The notes under the pieces: model-generated
Seen by the model: only the letters and a program-made list of their open reading frames with translations
What the model was told of the DNA's origin: nothing
Database searches by the model: none
Shown here: piece by piece, positions 33,704 to 42,987 of the stretch
How positions within the stretch are numbered: position 1 is the first letter of the stretch
Layout of the letters: the number at the start of each line of letters is the position of its first letter
Translations under genes and position numbers: made by a program
Assembly (NCBI RefSeq): GCF_013127955.1
Contig: NZ_CP053435.1
Location: forward strand, 1,054,001-1,118,000
Direction of reading: 5' to 3'
Source: Spirosoma taeanense
Lineage (GTDB): Bacteria; Bacteroidota; Bacteroidia; Cytophagales; Spirosomataceae
Length of the DNA stretch: 64,000 bases

Positions 33704-34645
33704 ATGTCCCAGAACCAGTCTGCCATTCTGATTGCCGACGAAATGCACTCGTCGCTGTTTGCCATGCTCGACAACGCTGGCTTTACTTATTCCTACCAGC
33801 CGAAAATCAGCCGGGCCGAACTACTCCAGCAGCTTGCGCCCTTTGCCGGACTTATTATCCGCAGTAAAACCAACGTAGACGAGGAGCTGCTTAACCACGC
33901 ACCTAATCTGCGGTATATCGGTCGGGCTGGTGCCGGACTGGATCTGATTGATCTGGCTGCCGTTGAGCGTCGGAACATCCGGGTGTTTCATGCCGGTGAA
34001 GGCAACCGCGACGCCGTTGCCGAACACGTCGTCGGGATGCTGCTGGCGCTGTTAGCCAATATCCTGAAAGCCGACCGCGAGGTGCGGCAGGGCATCTGGG
34101 ACCGCGAAGGTAACCGGGGGTATGAACTCGGTAATCTGACGGTCGGGCTGATTGGCTATGGCAACAACGGACGCGCTACGGCCCGGCGACTCAGCGGCTT
34201 CGGCTGCCGCGTGCTGGCCTACGATAAATACCTGACCAACTATGGCGATACATTCGCAGAGGAAGCCACGCTGGATCAGCTCCTGAACGAAGCGGATGTT
34301 GTGAGTCTACACATTCCGCTGACCAGCGATACGCGGATGCTGGTGAATGACGAATTCATTGAGCGGGTCAGCAAACCCTTTTACCTGATTAACATTGCGC
34401 GCGGTGAGGTTGCCTCTCTGTCGGCGATCGTGCGGGGACTGGAGCAGGGCAAGCTGCGGGGGGCCTGTCTGGATGTGCTGGAAAACGAAAAACTGGCCAA
34501 ACTGACGCCCGATCAGCAGACAGCTTTTGATTCTCTCCGCCAGTCAGATCGGGTGGTGCTGACTCCGCACGTTGCCGGCTGGACCCACGAGAGTTACGTC
34601 CGGATCAACGAAGTGCTAGTCAGACAGTTGGCGGAGGTGGTATAG
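33704..34645 (+). CDS. D-2-hydroxyacid dehydrogenase (phosphoglycerate dehydrogenase-like)
   Basis: A 313-residue NAD-dependent dehydrogenase, starting at the ATG of MSQNQSAILIADEMH. The substrate domain has IIRSKTNVDEELL. The Rossmann fold has VGLIGYGNNGRATA. The catalytic Arg lies in NIARGEV, the Glu in CLDVLENEK and the His in TPHVAGWTHES. It lacks an ACT regulatory domain, so if it makes serine precursors it is the short SerA-like form. Alone in its direction. Confidence 0.88.
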   Translation: MSQNQSAILIADEMHSSLFAMLDNAGFTYSYQPKISRAELLQQLAPFAGLIIRSKTNVDEELLNHAPNLRYIGRAGAGLDLIDLAAVERRNIRVFHAGEGNRDAVAEHVVGMLLALLANILKADREVRQGIWDREGNRGYELGNLTVGLIGYGNNGRATARRLSGFGCRVLAYDKYLTNYGDTFAEEATLDQLLNEADVVSLHIPLTSDTRMLVNDEFIERVSKPFYLINIARGEVASLSAIVRGLEQGKLRGACLDVLENEKLAKLTPDQQTAFDSLRQSDRVVLTPHVAGWTHESYVRINEVLVRQLAEVV

Positions 34646-34699
34646 CTCTGCGGAGCGAAAGCGGGCTGAACTAACTACCGCTTCCGCTCTTCGCCGGAA

Positions 34700-36499
34700 T
34701 TACTTGGCCAGCGTAAAGTTGGCGCTGGTGCAGGCCGTTCCGGCGTCGTTGGTGAGACAGATCTGGCCGGTTGATACGTTGGCCGGGACCGTAACGATCA
34801 GCGAATTGCCCGACAGTCGGAAAGTAGCTGGTGCCGATGTGCCGCCGTTAAAGCGAACTTCCGATACGTTGCTCAGGTTCTGACCGGTAATGGTCACTTC
34901 CGTACCGGCCTTACCAGTTTTAGGTGTAAAATCCGTAATAGTCGCCAGCCGGATAACCGTAAAAGCTGCGGTGTAAGTGTTCTCGCCCGATGCGTTGAAT
35001 ACGCGGATCGGGCCGGTCTGTGCATCCGCCGGAACCAGCACCCAGCGTTCGGTGTCTTCGTTCTTGCCGCCGTCCGGAGCCGGGTTTGCCGATCCGGTAA
35101 AGAAAATCTGTGCGTTGAGCAACTGATCGCCCAGGAGCACGACCCGTTCACCGGGCCGGGCCTTGCGCGGAACAATATCGGTTACGGTGGCAGGCTGAAT
35201 CACCACGAGTGGACGGCTGGTGGTGGCCGTACCTGCCCGGCTGGTAACGCTGACAATGCCGCTAACGGCGTTGACGGGTACGCTGACGATTAGTTGAGAG
35301 CCTTCAGTGCGCTCCGTGATGGGTACAGGCTGACCACTGACCCGTACTTCCGTGATGCGGTACAGATTCTGCCCCGTGATGGTTATGGGCCTATCTCGAA
35401 ACTGGCGGGCTGGATTTACCGTCAGATTGGACGGAGGCAGGTAGAAAAAGAACGGATCGGTTGCGCTGGCACTGCCGCCGGGGCCAGTTACGGAAACGGT
35501 TACCTGGCCTGACGCAGTCAGAGCCGGTACGGTAGCTTCGAGCTGCGTGTCATTCAGCACCCGAAAGCTAACGGGCGTGCTGCCAAACCGCACCCCCGAT
35601 ATATCCCGCAGATTCAGGCCCGCCAGAATGATTTTATCGCCTGTGACCCCGTCCCGCGCGCTCAGGCTGGCCACGGAAGGCTGCAGAACAATCTGAACGC
35701 TGTCGGCGCTGGTGGCTACCAGCTTCTCGAAGACCGTAACTGTGACGCGTCCCGATGTCGCGAAGGTGGGAACGATGGTCCGGATCTCGGTATTTTTAAT
35801 GCTTGTCTGACTCCGGTCGGTAGCCATGCCGTTGATCCGTACGACGCCATCCAGCAGATTGTTTCCCTGAATGACCAGCTCCGAGCCGGGTTTGACCTGT
35901 TTCGGTGAAACGCTGGTAATCTGGGGCGTTCCAGCAACGATGAAGCTGCTGGTCAACTGCCCGCCCTTTGTTTCAACTACCAGCGCCACCGGACCCCGCT
36001 GTACATTGGGGGGTACAACAACAGTCAGCTTTTCTGCCGAGCTGTCCTGAACAACGGCATCGGCGTCGGCAAAGCGAACGAACGTAAGCTGGTTCAGATA
36101 ATCCCCGGTCAGCACAACTGTTGAGCCGGGTAAACCATTGGCGGGCGATACGCTGCTAACCGCCGGGACTGGCTGCTGAACAATGAATGGTAACGGATCG
36201 GATATGCCCTGACTCGTGCGGACCCGAACCTGGGTTATGCCCGGCCGGATGCGCGGCACCACAACCCGAATCTGCTGTTCGGTCGAGCTGACGACGGTTG
36301 CCGTCAACGCCGTGCCTGATTCACCGAACGTAACGATTGGCTCCTGCCCAAACTGATACCCCGAAAGCGTCACTTCCTGGCCGACAAACGACTGTGCAGG
36401 CGAAATCTCCGTTAAATCGGGCGGGGAAGTTCTGACGCGACAGGTTGACAGACCAAACAGCAGGAAGAGGAAGGAGAAAAGGGGTAATACTGATTTCAT
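34700..36499 (-). CDS. Lipoprotein made of seven IPT/TIG repeats
   Basis: A 599-residue surface or periplasmic lipoprotein. Starting at 36499 gives a signal ending LFGLSTC. Then come seven Ig-like TIG repeats of about 80 residues, each opening with a (V/I)T.(I/V)(S/V)P.....G..V.(I/L).G.NL pattern (for example SVSPANGLPGSTVVLTG and DFTPKTGKAGTEVTITG). The last repeat has two cysteines (GQICLTNDAGTAC). The repeats are diverged from each other, so they are old. Such proteins usually bind carbohydrates or partners at the outer surface; no catalytic domain is present. Confidence 0.9.
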   Translation of the reverse strand: MKSVLPLFSFLFLLFGLSTCRVRTSPPDLTEISPAQSFVGQEVTLSGYQFGQEPIVTFGESGTALTATVVSSTEQQIRVVVPRIRPGITQVRVRTSQGISDPLPFIVQQPVPAVSSVSPANGLPGSTVVLTGDYLNQLTFVRFADADAVVQDSSAEKLTVVVPPNVQRGPVALVVETKGGQLTSSFIVAGTPQITSVSPKQVKPGSELVIQGNNLLDGVVRINGMATDRSQTSIKNTEIRTIVPTFATSGRVTVTVFEKLVATSADSVQIVLQPSVASLSARDGVTGDKIILAGLNLRDISGVRFGSTPVSFRVLNDTQLEATVPALTASGQVTVSVTGPGGSASATDPFFFYLPPSNLTVNPARQFRDRPITITGQNLYRITEVRVSGQPVPITERTEGSQLIVSVPVNAVSGIVSVTSRAGTATTSRPLVVIQPATVTDIVPRKARPGERVVLLGDQLLNAQIFFTGSANPAPDGGKNEDTERWVLVPADAQTGPIRVFNASGENTYTAAFTVIRLATITDFTPKTGKAGTEVTITGQNLSNVSEVRFNGGTSAPATFRLSGNSLIVTVPANVSTGQICLTNDAGTACTSANFTLAK

Positions 36500-36629
36500 A
36501 AGGGGCAGAGGGCAGCTGCGCCCGGTGCATGATGGAGTAAAAATAGTCATTTTCAGCGTCGAAAAACCATTTCTTCCGAAAGCCTGTTATCCACACACAA
36601 GTCCTACTCTTGTAATCGACATCTTTTTA

Positions 36630-38159
36630 ATGAACTACCGCAGCCTGAAATCATCAAATTTATTAAAAATAACAACGCTTGGCGAATTGAAAGCCGCTGG
36701 GTATCAGCCCCGGTCAATCAAGCAGGAATTACGCGAGAATCTTATTGAGCGAATTCGGGACAAAGAGGTGGTTTTCCCCGGCATCTGGGGGTACGAAGAC
36801 ACGGTTATCCCCGATGTTGAGCGGGCTATTCTGTCCATGCACCATATTAACCTGCTGGGTTTGCGGGGTCAGGCCAAGACCCGTATTGCCCGCCTGATGG
36901 TGAACCTGCTCGATGAATACATTCCGGTCGTAACGGGTTCTGAACTCAACGACGACCCCATGCAGCCACTCTCCCGATTTGCGCTGGATTTGATCGCCGA
37001 AAAAGGTGATCAGATGCCAATTTCGTGGCTGCACCGGAATGACCGCTACACCGAAAAGCTGGCTACGCCCGATGTGTCGGTGGCCGATCTGATTGGCGAC
37101 GTAGACCCAATTAAAGCTGCGACGCTCAAACTGCCCTATTCCGACGAACGAACCATTCACTTTGGCCTGATTCCCCGTTCGCACCGCTGCATTTTCGTCA
37201 TCAACGAATTGCCTGATCTGCAGGCCCGGATTCAGGTGTCACTGTTCAACATTCTGCAGGAAGGCGACATTCAGATTCGGGGCTTCAAGCTACGTCTGCC
37301 GCTCGACATTCAGTTTGTCTTTACGGCTAACCCTGAGGATTATACGAACCGGGGCAGCATCGTTACGCCCCTGAAAGATCGAATTGATTCGCAGATTGTG
37401 ACGCACTACCCGAAATCTATCGAGATCGGGAAGAAAATTACGATGCAGGAGGCCGTCATCAAGACCGAGCAAAAAGGCATGGTTAAAACCAACGACCTTG
37501 TTGCCGACCTCATTGAGCAGATTGCCCTCGAAGCGCGTGAGAGTGAGTACGTTGATGCTAAAAGTGGCGTGTCGGCCCGGATGACTATTTCGGCCTATGA
37601 AAACCTGCTCTCGTCGGCCGAACGGCGGGCGCTGCTGAACGGCGAAAAAGATACGTATGTCCGCATTGCGGATCTGTATGGTGTTGTACCGGCCATCTGT
37701 GGTAAGGTTGAACTGGTCTATGAAGGCGAAGTGGAAGGACCGGTTATTGTCGCGCAGAACCTGATCGGTAAAGCCATTCGGAACCAGTTTTTGCAATATT
37801 TTCCAAATCCTGAAAAGGCCAAGAAAGACAAGCGCGGCAACCCATATAAGAAAATAACCGACTGGTTTGGGGATGGTAACACCATGGACATCCTGAACGA
37901 CCTGACCAATCGCGATTATGAAGCCCGATTAAAAACGATTGACGGCCTCGACGATCTGGTGGATCAGTTTCATCCCCGCTTGAGCAAGCCCGAAAAGCTG
38001 TTTATGATGGAGTTTGCCCTGCACGGTCTGGCCGAACATTCGCTGGTGGGCAAAAAAGCGATGGATACGGGTCAGTCATTCAAAGATCTGCTGGGTTCGA
38101 TGTTCAACCCCGGCAATCGCTTCGGCGAAGAAGAGGAAGACGAGGACGATCGGTATTAA
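36630..38159 (+). CDS. AAA+ ATPase of the MoxR/magnesium-chelatase-I type
   Basis: A 509-residue ATPase, starting at MNYRSLKSSN. Walker A is GLRGQAKT (about residues 79-86). The Walker B position reads CIFVINELPDL, with Asn before the Glu. The sensor is FVFTANPEDY, and SRFALDLIAEKGDQ follows Walker A. The C-terminus ends in an acidic tail (EEEEDEDDRY). Such proteins act as chaperone-like remodelers with a VWA-domain partner. A matching VWA protein is encoded 2.8 kb away at 40956 on the other strand. The target is unknown. Confidence 0.88.
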   Translation: MNYRSLKSSNLLKITTLGELKAAGYQPRSIKQELRENLIERIRDKEVVFPGIWGYEDTVIPDVERAILSMHHINLLGLRGQAKTRIARLMVNLLDEYIPVVTGSELNDDPMQPLSRFALDLIAEKGDQMPISWLHRNDRYTEKLATPDVSVADLIGDVDPIKAATLKLPYSDERTIHFGLIPRSHRCIFVINELPDLQARIQVSLFNILQEGDIQIRGFKLRLPLDIQFVFTANPEDYTNRGSIVTPLKDRIDSQIVTHYPKSIEIGKKITMQEAVIKTEQKGMVKTNDLVADLIEQIALEARESEYVDAKSGVSARMTISAYENLLSSAERRALLNGEKDTYVRIADLYGVVPAICGKVELVYEGEVEGPVIVAQNLIGKAIRNQFLQYFPNPEKAKKDKRGNPYKKITDWFGDGNTMDILNDLTNRDYEARLKTIDGLDDLVDQFHPRLSKPEKLFMMEFALHGLAEHSLVGKKAMDTGQSFKDLLGSMFNPGNRFGEEEEDEDDRY

Positions 38160-38179
38160 TCCGACAACCGCCCGCATCA

Positions 38180-38226
38180 GAAATCAAAAAGGCAGGACCC
38201 ATCAGGAGTCCTGCCTTTTTGATTTC
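38180..38226. terminator. Perfect 19-bp hairpin terminator
   Basis: GAAATCAAAAAGGCAGGAC pairs exactly with GTCCTGCCTTTTTGATTTC around a nine-base loop, with A and T runs that work for both strands. It lies between the ATPase gene and the convergent YbjQ-type gene. Confidence 0.92.
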
Positions 38227-38268
38227 TTGGAAATGTTCCTGCCTTCGGAAGCAGGATGCATTCCGGTT

Positions 38269-38589
38269 TTATTCAAGCATGACCGCGGTGCCGTTGGCGC
38301 TCACCATCAGCATGGAACCGTTACCCCCGATGGTCTGGTAGTCCAGGTCTACGCCAATGATGGCGTTTGCCCCCAATCGGGTAGCCTGATCAATCATTTC
38401 CTTGATGGCAATACTCTTGGCTTCGCGTAGTCCCTGCTCATAGGCACCGGACCGCCCTCCGACCACATCGCGGATGTTGGCGAAGAAATCCTTAACCAGA
38501 TTGGCACCAATAATGGCCTCGCCATTAACCAGACCTACGTATTGTTTAATGCGTTTGCCTTCAATGTTAGGTGTAGTCGTGATGAGCAT
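38269..38589 (-). CDS. YbjQ/UPF0145-family protein
   Basis: A 106-residue protein with the family pattern: [12 protein letters not shown] at the start, [25 protein letters not shown] in the middle, then [28 protein letters not shown]. Members form small pentameric rings; a heavy-metal-binding role has been proposed but is not established. It is convergent with the AAA+ gene. Confidence 0.92.
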   Translation of the reverse strand: MLITTTPNIEGKRIKQYVGLVNGEAIIGANLVKDFFANIRDVVGGRSGAYEQGLREAKSIAIKEMIDQATRLGANAIIGVDLDYQTIGGNGSMLMVSANGTAVMLE

Positions 38590-38804
38590 GAACGGGAAGT
38601 TGACAGGTTATCGGGTTGTAAAGTTATAAAGTTGTTGGTTCCGCTGGTATTTATCGTCATATTTTAGCCTGGAAGTCCTGGAGGCCATGTTAGATGGTCA
38701 GACCGTTTACAAAGTCAAGCTGCCGTTCAATCAAAAACAGAATTAGTCTTCTGCGTTTGTCCACCAATTTCGGCGCGGTTATCCCCATGTACAGATCATA
38801 CAGT

Positions 38805-39314
38805 ATGAAAAATATGAATACAGTTCGCCTGTTGGCTTTGATGCTGGTTATCGCTCTACCTATGTGGTTTGGTAGTTGTAAGAAAGACGGCACGGAAGCC
38901 GTTATGCCTACTAACACGTCGGTTGAAGGAAATTATAAAGTGAGTGCGATAAAGGTCGACCCTAAGATTGAGGGTTTTGATGATATACTGCCTCTGTATT
39001 CGCTGCTGCTGGGCAACACCTGCCTTACCGATATCACTATTTCGTTTAAGAGTAACGGTACGATTACGACCGACTATCCACCGTCCTGCCAATCGGCCGG
39101 TGACGATATCAGCGATGCAACCGGTATCGACAGTGACAGCAAGTGGGCTTTGAACGGCAGTAAACTTACCATTACTGACGAAAACGGTACCCAAACGGCT
39201 TATGATGCCACCTTTAACGGGGGTAATATGCAGTTGAAATGGCAGGAGGACGATGGCGATGCCAGCGGGAAGACGTTTAAGCAAACCTACATCATGGAAC
39301 TGAAACGGCTATAA
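38805..39314 (+). CDS. Lipocalin-like lipoprotein
   Basis: A protein of about 169 residues. The ATG at 38805 gives a lipoprotein signal with WFGSC lipobox. The mature part begins with a KKDG linker and has alternating strands (VEGNYKVSAIKVDP, DITISFKSNGTITTD, SKLTITDENGT, YIMELKRL), the pattern of lipocalin-like proteins common in Bacteroidota. It has a second cysteine pair (NTCLT and PSCQS). The ligand is unknown. Confidence 0.78.
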   Translation: MKNMNTVRLLALMLVIALPMWFGSCKKDGTEAVMPTNTSVEGNYKVSAIKVDPKIEGFDDILPLYSLLLGNTCLTDITISFKSNGTITTDYPPSCQSAGDDISDATGIDSDSKWALNGSKLTITDENGTQTAYDATFNGGNMQLKWQEDDGDASGKTFKQTYIMELKRL

Positions 39315-39344
39315 CCAGCCGCAGTCCGATACACTTGCCAAGGC

Positions 39345-39370
39345 AAAACCGGTTATCATGAACCGGTTTT
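39345..39370. terminator. Bidirectional terminator
   Basis: AAAACCGGTT and AACCGGTTTT pair perfectly around ATCATG and are followed by more Ts. It separates the lipocalin-like gene from the convergent glycosylase gene, whose stop codon begins right after it. Confidence 0.85.
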
Positions 39371-40054
39371 TTATGCTCCTTCCAGACAGTCCTGCAACGT
39401 AGCGATGTAGCGTTCGACGTACAGCGGAGCGTCTTTGGTTTTGTACTGCAGAATATAGCGGGGATGATCGAGCGTAACGATGTGGTCGAAAAACCGTTGC
39501 TGCTCATTCAGTCGGCGCAGGAAAACTTCATTTTTTCGTCCCAGACAAACCGCTACGCGCCGGTCAGCGCCAAACGTAAGCTGAGTCTGAACAGTTTGGG
39601 TAATGGCGGGCCACAGGGTGTTAGTGGTAATCCGGTCGTCGTAGAAATTGTAATTTTTTCCATCTTTAGTCAGGGCCAGCGGAAACAGCGACGTCAGAAA
39701 AAACCGGCCGTAAAACGCCTGTGCGCCCCCAAACGCTTCGACAATCTGGTAGATAAACCGGCTCGATAGTTCGGGCGTATCGCGGAGGTCGTTTTCGATG
39801 CCGCAGTACCGGCGCAGATTCTGGGGTGTTGTGAACGAAATACCCGTTACACCCGCGCCAAAACGACCGGGATTTATGCCCAGCACAAACACGCGTGGGC
39901 TTGTATCGCTGAAAAATCGAGTGTAAAATTCGCCAACAATCTTCCTGACCTCCGGCTGCTGATACGGATTCATCGCGCCCACGCCGGGCGGCAGGCTGGC
40001 CGGGGCCGTCAGACTGTTGTAGTAGGCAATGGCCTTATCGGCGAAAGTACTCAT
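39371..40054 (-). CDS. SMUG2-type uracil-DNA glycosylase family protein (DUF4918)
   Basis: A 227-residue enzyme of the uracil-DNA glycosylase superfamily. The first active-site motif is LGINPGRFGAGVTGISFT (about residues 57-74) and the second is TLDHPRYILQYK near the C-terminus. It probably removes uracil or oxidised pyrimidines from DNA. It overlaps the upstream serine-hydrolase gene by 4 bp, in an operon running from the VWA gene at 42059. Confidence 0.88.
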   Translation of the reverse strand: MSTFADKAIAYYNSLTAPASLPPGVGAMNPYQQPEVRKIVGEFYTRFFSDTSPRVFVLGINPGRFGAGVTGISFTTPQNLRRYCGIENDLRDTPELSSRFIYQIVEAFGGAQAFYGRFFLTSLFPLALTKDGKNYNFYDDRITTNTLWPAITQTVQTQLTFGADRRVAVCLGRKNEVFLRRLNEQQRFFDHIVTLDHPRYILQYKTKDAPLYVERYIATLQDCLEGA

Positions 40055-40953
40055 GGAGATGTAAACAGATTATAACAACGTAAGGCAATCTCGCCGATTA
40101 TCCGCTCGGCCTCGGGTGTTGGAACTCCTTCAACAAACACCGCAAGCACAAACGGTTCCGTTCGGCCAGCCCGTTGGTTCGCCGGTGGATAAACAATCCC
40201 CACATCGCCCCGAACGTAAGCCAGCGTGCCGGTTTTGTGCGCAATAACGGTGCCTTCCGGTAAAAGCCGGGGAATGGTGGCCGTGTCTTCGTTCTGTTTT
40301 AGAATGGCCAGCATCTGCTCGCAAAGGTCAGGCGTAGCGACCTGGTGCCGGTAGATTTTTGCCAGCAGGCGGTTCATTTCGTGCGCTGTTACGTAGTTCT
40401 CACGACCCTGCCGGGCGGCCAGTGTGTCCATCATCACCCGATTTAGCCGGGTTTGGGTTAAGCCAAGCGCCTGTATGCGCCGGTTGATGGCGCTCATGCC
40501 CAGTTCGTTGATGAAAATATTGGTGGCCGTGTTGTCGCTGTAGACCATCATCAGCCGGAGCAGATCGCGGTAGGCAACGCGGCTGCGGTGCGAGTACGTT
40601 TTCAGAACGCCGTCGCCCCCAGTTTTTTCGGAATCCGTGAGAATATGGATTTCATCAAGGTCAAGCGCACCGGCTTTAACCCGCTCCATTATCTCAATCA
40701 TAATGGGCAGCTTGATAACGCTCGCCGATGGAACGCGCTCGTTGGCGCGGTGCTCAAACGATACGCTGCTGTCCTGGAGTGACTCCACCGCAAGGCTTAC
40801 GCGGGCAGTTGATGGCAACTGACGCAGGTAGGTCGTCATCGAGTCGGTTAGAGTCAGGCGGGTCTGCCCAAATGTATTCAGAACCATACCTAAAAGGAGA
40901 GTCGGGACTAAAGCCTCGACTCTCCGGAATTTTGTTAATCGGCTGGTCTGCAC
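40051..40953 (-). CDS. Class A beta-lactamase-like serine hydrolase
   Basis: A 300-residue secreted penicillin-binding-fold enzyme. Motifs are SxxK as SASVIK (about residues 77-82), SDN as YSDNTA and KTG as AHKTGTL. The omega-loop Glu-x-x-x-Asn of true class A lactamases is not obvious; the matching region reads GRENYVTAHEM, common in hydrolases of the COG2367 group. The start is ambiguous. A GTG at 40953 gives a plausible signal peptide (KFRRVEALVPTLLLGMVLNTFGQ region), while the ATG at 40887 gives almost none. Beta-lactam resistance should not be assumed. Confidence 0.85.
   Translation of the reverse strand: MQTSRLTKFRRVEALVPTLLLGMVLNTFGQTRLTLTDSMTTYLRQLPSTARVSLAVESLQDSSVSFEHRANERVPSASVIKLPIMIEIMERVKAGALDLDEIHILTDSEKTGGDGVLKTYSHRSRVAYRDLLRLMMVYSDNTATNIFINELGMSAINRRIQALGLTQTRLNRVMMDTLAARQGRENYVTAHEMNRLLAKIYRHQVATPDLCEQMLAILKQNEDTATIPRLLPEGTVIAHKTGTLAYVRGDVGIVYPPANQRAGRTEPFVLAVFVEGVPTPEAERIIGEIALRCYNLFTSP
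40896..40925 (-). terminator. Terminator-like hairpin overlapping the hydrolase signal-peptide codons
   Basis: Read on the minus strand, GGAGAGTCG pairs with CGACTCTCC around a 12-base loop and is followed by TTTT. It lies 30 bp after the VWA stop codon. It is either an attenuating terminator between the two genes or, if the GTG start is used, an element within coding sequence. Confidence 0.5.
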
Positions 40954-40955
40954 GC

Positions 40956-42059
40956 TTACTTAATGTTTTTCCGGCGGTTACGCTGGAAGTCCTCAAACAT
41001 CATATTGCCCAGACCCTGCAAACCGCTGTAGTAGGCCCGGCCGTTGTTGACCTTCGTAAACTCCTGCACGAACTGCTTCAGATACGGGTCGGAGGCAATC
41101 ATGAACGTCGTGATCGGAATCTCCAGTCGACGACACTGGGCAGCCAGGGTCAGCGTTTTGCTGACGACTTTCCGGTCGAGGCCGAAGGAGTTTTTATAAT
41201 ACTTGATCCCTTCTTTTAGGCAGGTCGGTTTCCCGTCCGTAATCATAAAAATCTGCTTGTTCTTGTTCTTGCGCCGACGCAGCAGGTCCATGGCCAGTTC
41301 CAGACCCGCAACGGTATTGGTATGGTACGGGCCGACTTCCAGATAGGGGAGGTCTTTGGCCTGAATCTGCCAGGCGTCGTTACCAAATACCACAATATCG
41401 AGCGTGTCTTTCGGGTACTTCAGCTTAACCAGTTCGACCAGTGCCAGCGCTACTTTCTTGGCGGGCGTAATGCGATCTTCGCCGTACAGAATCATGGAGT
41501 GGCTGATGTCGATCATGAGCACCGTCGAAGTCTGCGTTTTCTGCTCTTTCTCGGTTACTTCGAGGTCGCGCTCCATAAGCGTAAACTCCTCAACCCCGCT
41601 GTTGATCTGCGCGTTTTTGATCGATTCGGTCATTGAAATCTGTTCCAGCGTATCGCCAAACTGGTAGGTACGGAGGTCGCTGCTCAGCTCGTCGCCGGAG
41701 CCGGTATAGGGCGTGCTGTGGTTGCCGCCCGATTTTGACCGTTTCAGTTTACCAAAAATTTCTTCGAGGGCCGACCGCCGGATCGTTTGTTCGCTCTTGG
41801 GCGTCATTACGATCTTGCCTTCCTGATTCTCTTCGGTCAGGTAGCCTTTCTCTTTCAGATCGTCGAAGAAGTTGCCAATGCCGTATTTGTCGTCGGTCAG
41901 GCCATATTGCCGGTCGAGCTGGCTCATCCACGCCATAGCCTGCTCCACATCGCCGGAGGTCAGCAGCAGCAATTGCTGGAAGATGTTGAGCAGTTTATCG
42001 AAGTTACTGCCTTCTTTCTGTTCGGGCGGCACAAAGTCGGAGAATTCAAAGCCTTTCAT
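40956..42059 (-). CDS. VWA-domain protein, partner of the MoxR/ChlI-like ATPase
   Basis: A 367-residue soluble protein. The N-terminal 160 residues are helical. The von Willebrand A domain starts at TVLMIDISHSMILYGEDR, with the MIDAS motif DxSxS in DISHS, followed by VVFGNDAW and MITDGKPTCLKEG with the other metal-ligand residues. It resembles BchD/ChlD-like proteins that partner AAA+ ATPases, such as the one at 36630. It heads the minus-strand operon with the hydrolase and the glycosylase. Confidence 0.88.
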   Translation of the reverse strand: MKGFEFSDFVPPEQKEGSNFDKLLNIFQQLLLLTSGDVEQAMAWMSQLDRQYGLTDDKYGIGNFFDDLKEKGYLTEENQEGKIVMTPKSEQTIRRSALEEIFGKLKRSKSGGNHSTPYTGSGDELSSDLRTYQFGDTLEQISMTESIKNAQINSGVEEFTLMERDLEVTEKEQKTQTSTVLMIDISHSMILYGEDRITPAKKVALALVELVKLKYPKDTLDIVVFGNDAWQIQAKDLPYLEVGPYHTNTVAGLELAMDLLRRRKNKNKQIFMITDGKPTCLKEGIKYYKNSFGLDRKVVSKTLTLAAQCRRLEIPITTFMIASDPYLKQFVQEFTKVNNGRAYYSGLQGLGNMMFEDFQRNRRKNIK

Positions 42060-42228
42060 AAATCAATGAGTGAATTAGCTAATAAGCGAATGTCTAGTCA
42101 AGGTAAGGGTACGAACAGAACAGCGTGTTTTCCGGATTTGTTCGCCTGCTGTCGTTCGCTCACAGGTCAATTTGCAGGCTCAGTTCCGGCAAAACAGACT
42201 CGCCCGACAGGGTAACCGTTTTGCCGGG

Positions 42229-42768
42229 CTAAATATCAATGGAGCCGTTTTCGCGGTAGATAAATACCTGCTTTTCTGCCCGGTCAATGAGCCAGCCAAG
42301 TCGGCACCCGTTATCGCGGTACTCCTCCATTTTACCCTTCAATACCTTCAGGTCATCGGTCGTTGAAATCCGTTCAACGACAAAGTCTGGACAAAGTGGC
42401 ACGAATGTTTGTCTGTCCTTCTCTGAAATAGCTTCCCACCGCCCCTGACTGACCCAGGCAATATCGGGCGAACGAACGGCGGAGTTCGGCAGCTTAAAAC
42501 CCGTCGATGAATCAAAAACATGTCCTGGTTTTTTACGGCGGTTCCAAATGCCAATTTCAACCGACAATTCGGCATTATAACGACCTGTTTCACTTCCGGT
42601 TGGGGGCATAAGAATGATGTTTCCGTTGGCATCGCGCTCCAGCTGGGTCGTTTCATTGGCTTGCCATAAGGCAAAGAAAAAGTCCTCGTCAAATATCCCG
42701 TTGGCGGGGTGGGTGCAGCGTCCGAAGTTCCAGTTCCATGTGCAATAAGCTTTGTCAAATATAACCAA
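42229..42768 (-). CDS. Uma2-family nuclease-like protein (DUF820), non-ATG start
   Basis: A protein of up to 179 residues with the Uma2 restriction-endonuclease-like fold. The domain opens at FDEDFFFALWQANETTQLERDANG, then IILMPPTGSETG, VRSPDIAWV with the catalytic Asp, and CPDFVVERIS with the Glu; the last strand has GWLIDRAEKQVFIYR. No ATG precedes the domain. The TTG at 42768 opens the frame but adds an odd Trp-rich leader, so the true start is probably another alternative codon further down. The role of the family is unclear. Confidence 0.75.
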   Translation of the reverse strand: MVIFDKAYCTWNWNFGRCTHPANGIFDEDFFFALWQANETTQLERDANGNIILMPPTGSETGRYNAELSVEIGIWNRRKKPGHVFDSSTGFKLPNSAVRSPDIAWVSQGRWEAISEKDRQTFVPLCPDFVVERISTTDDLKVLKGKMEEYRDNGCRLGWLIDRAEKQVFIYRENGSIDI

Positions 42769-42987
42769 AAAAACATCGGTGCTGTGGGATACAGCACCGG
42801 CGCCTACGACAAATTATGGCCTTACCAGCCTGAAAAACGCTCCATTTGCCCCACCATTCGCCCCAAAGGTGTCAATCGCCCCAAGATCAGGCAGTTCGTC
42901 CCTTCCGTTTGGCGGGGGCAAAAGGCCGGGTGTAGGTTTGCATCGTCGGACAACAACGCCCGGCATCCCAAACCGAATACAAAGACC

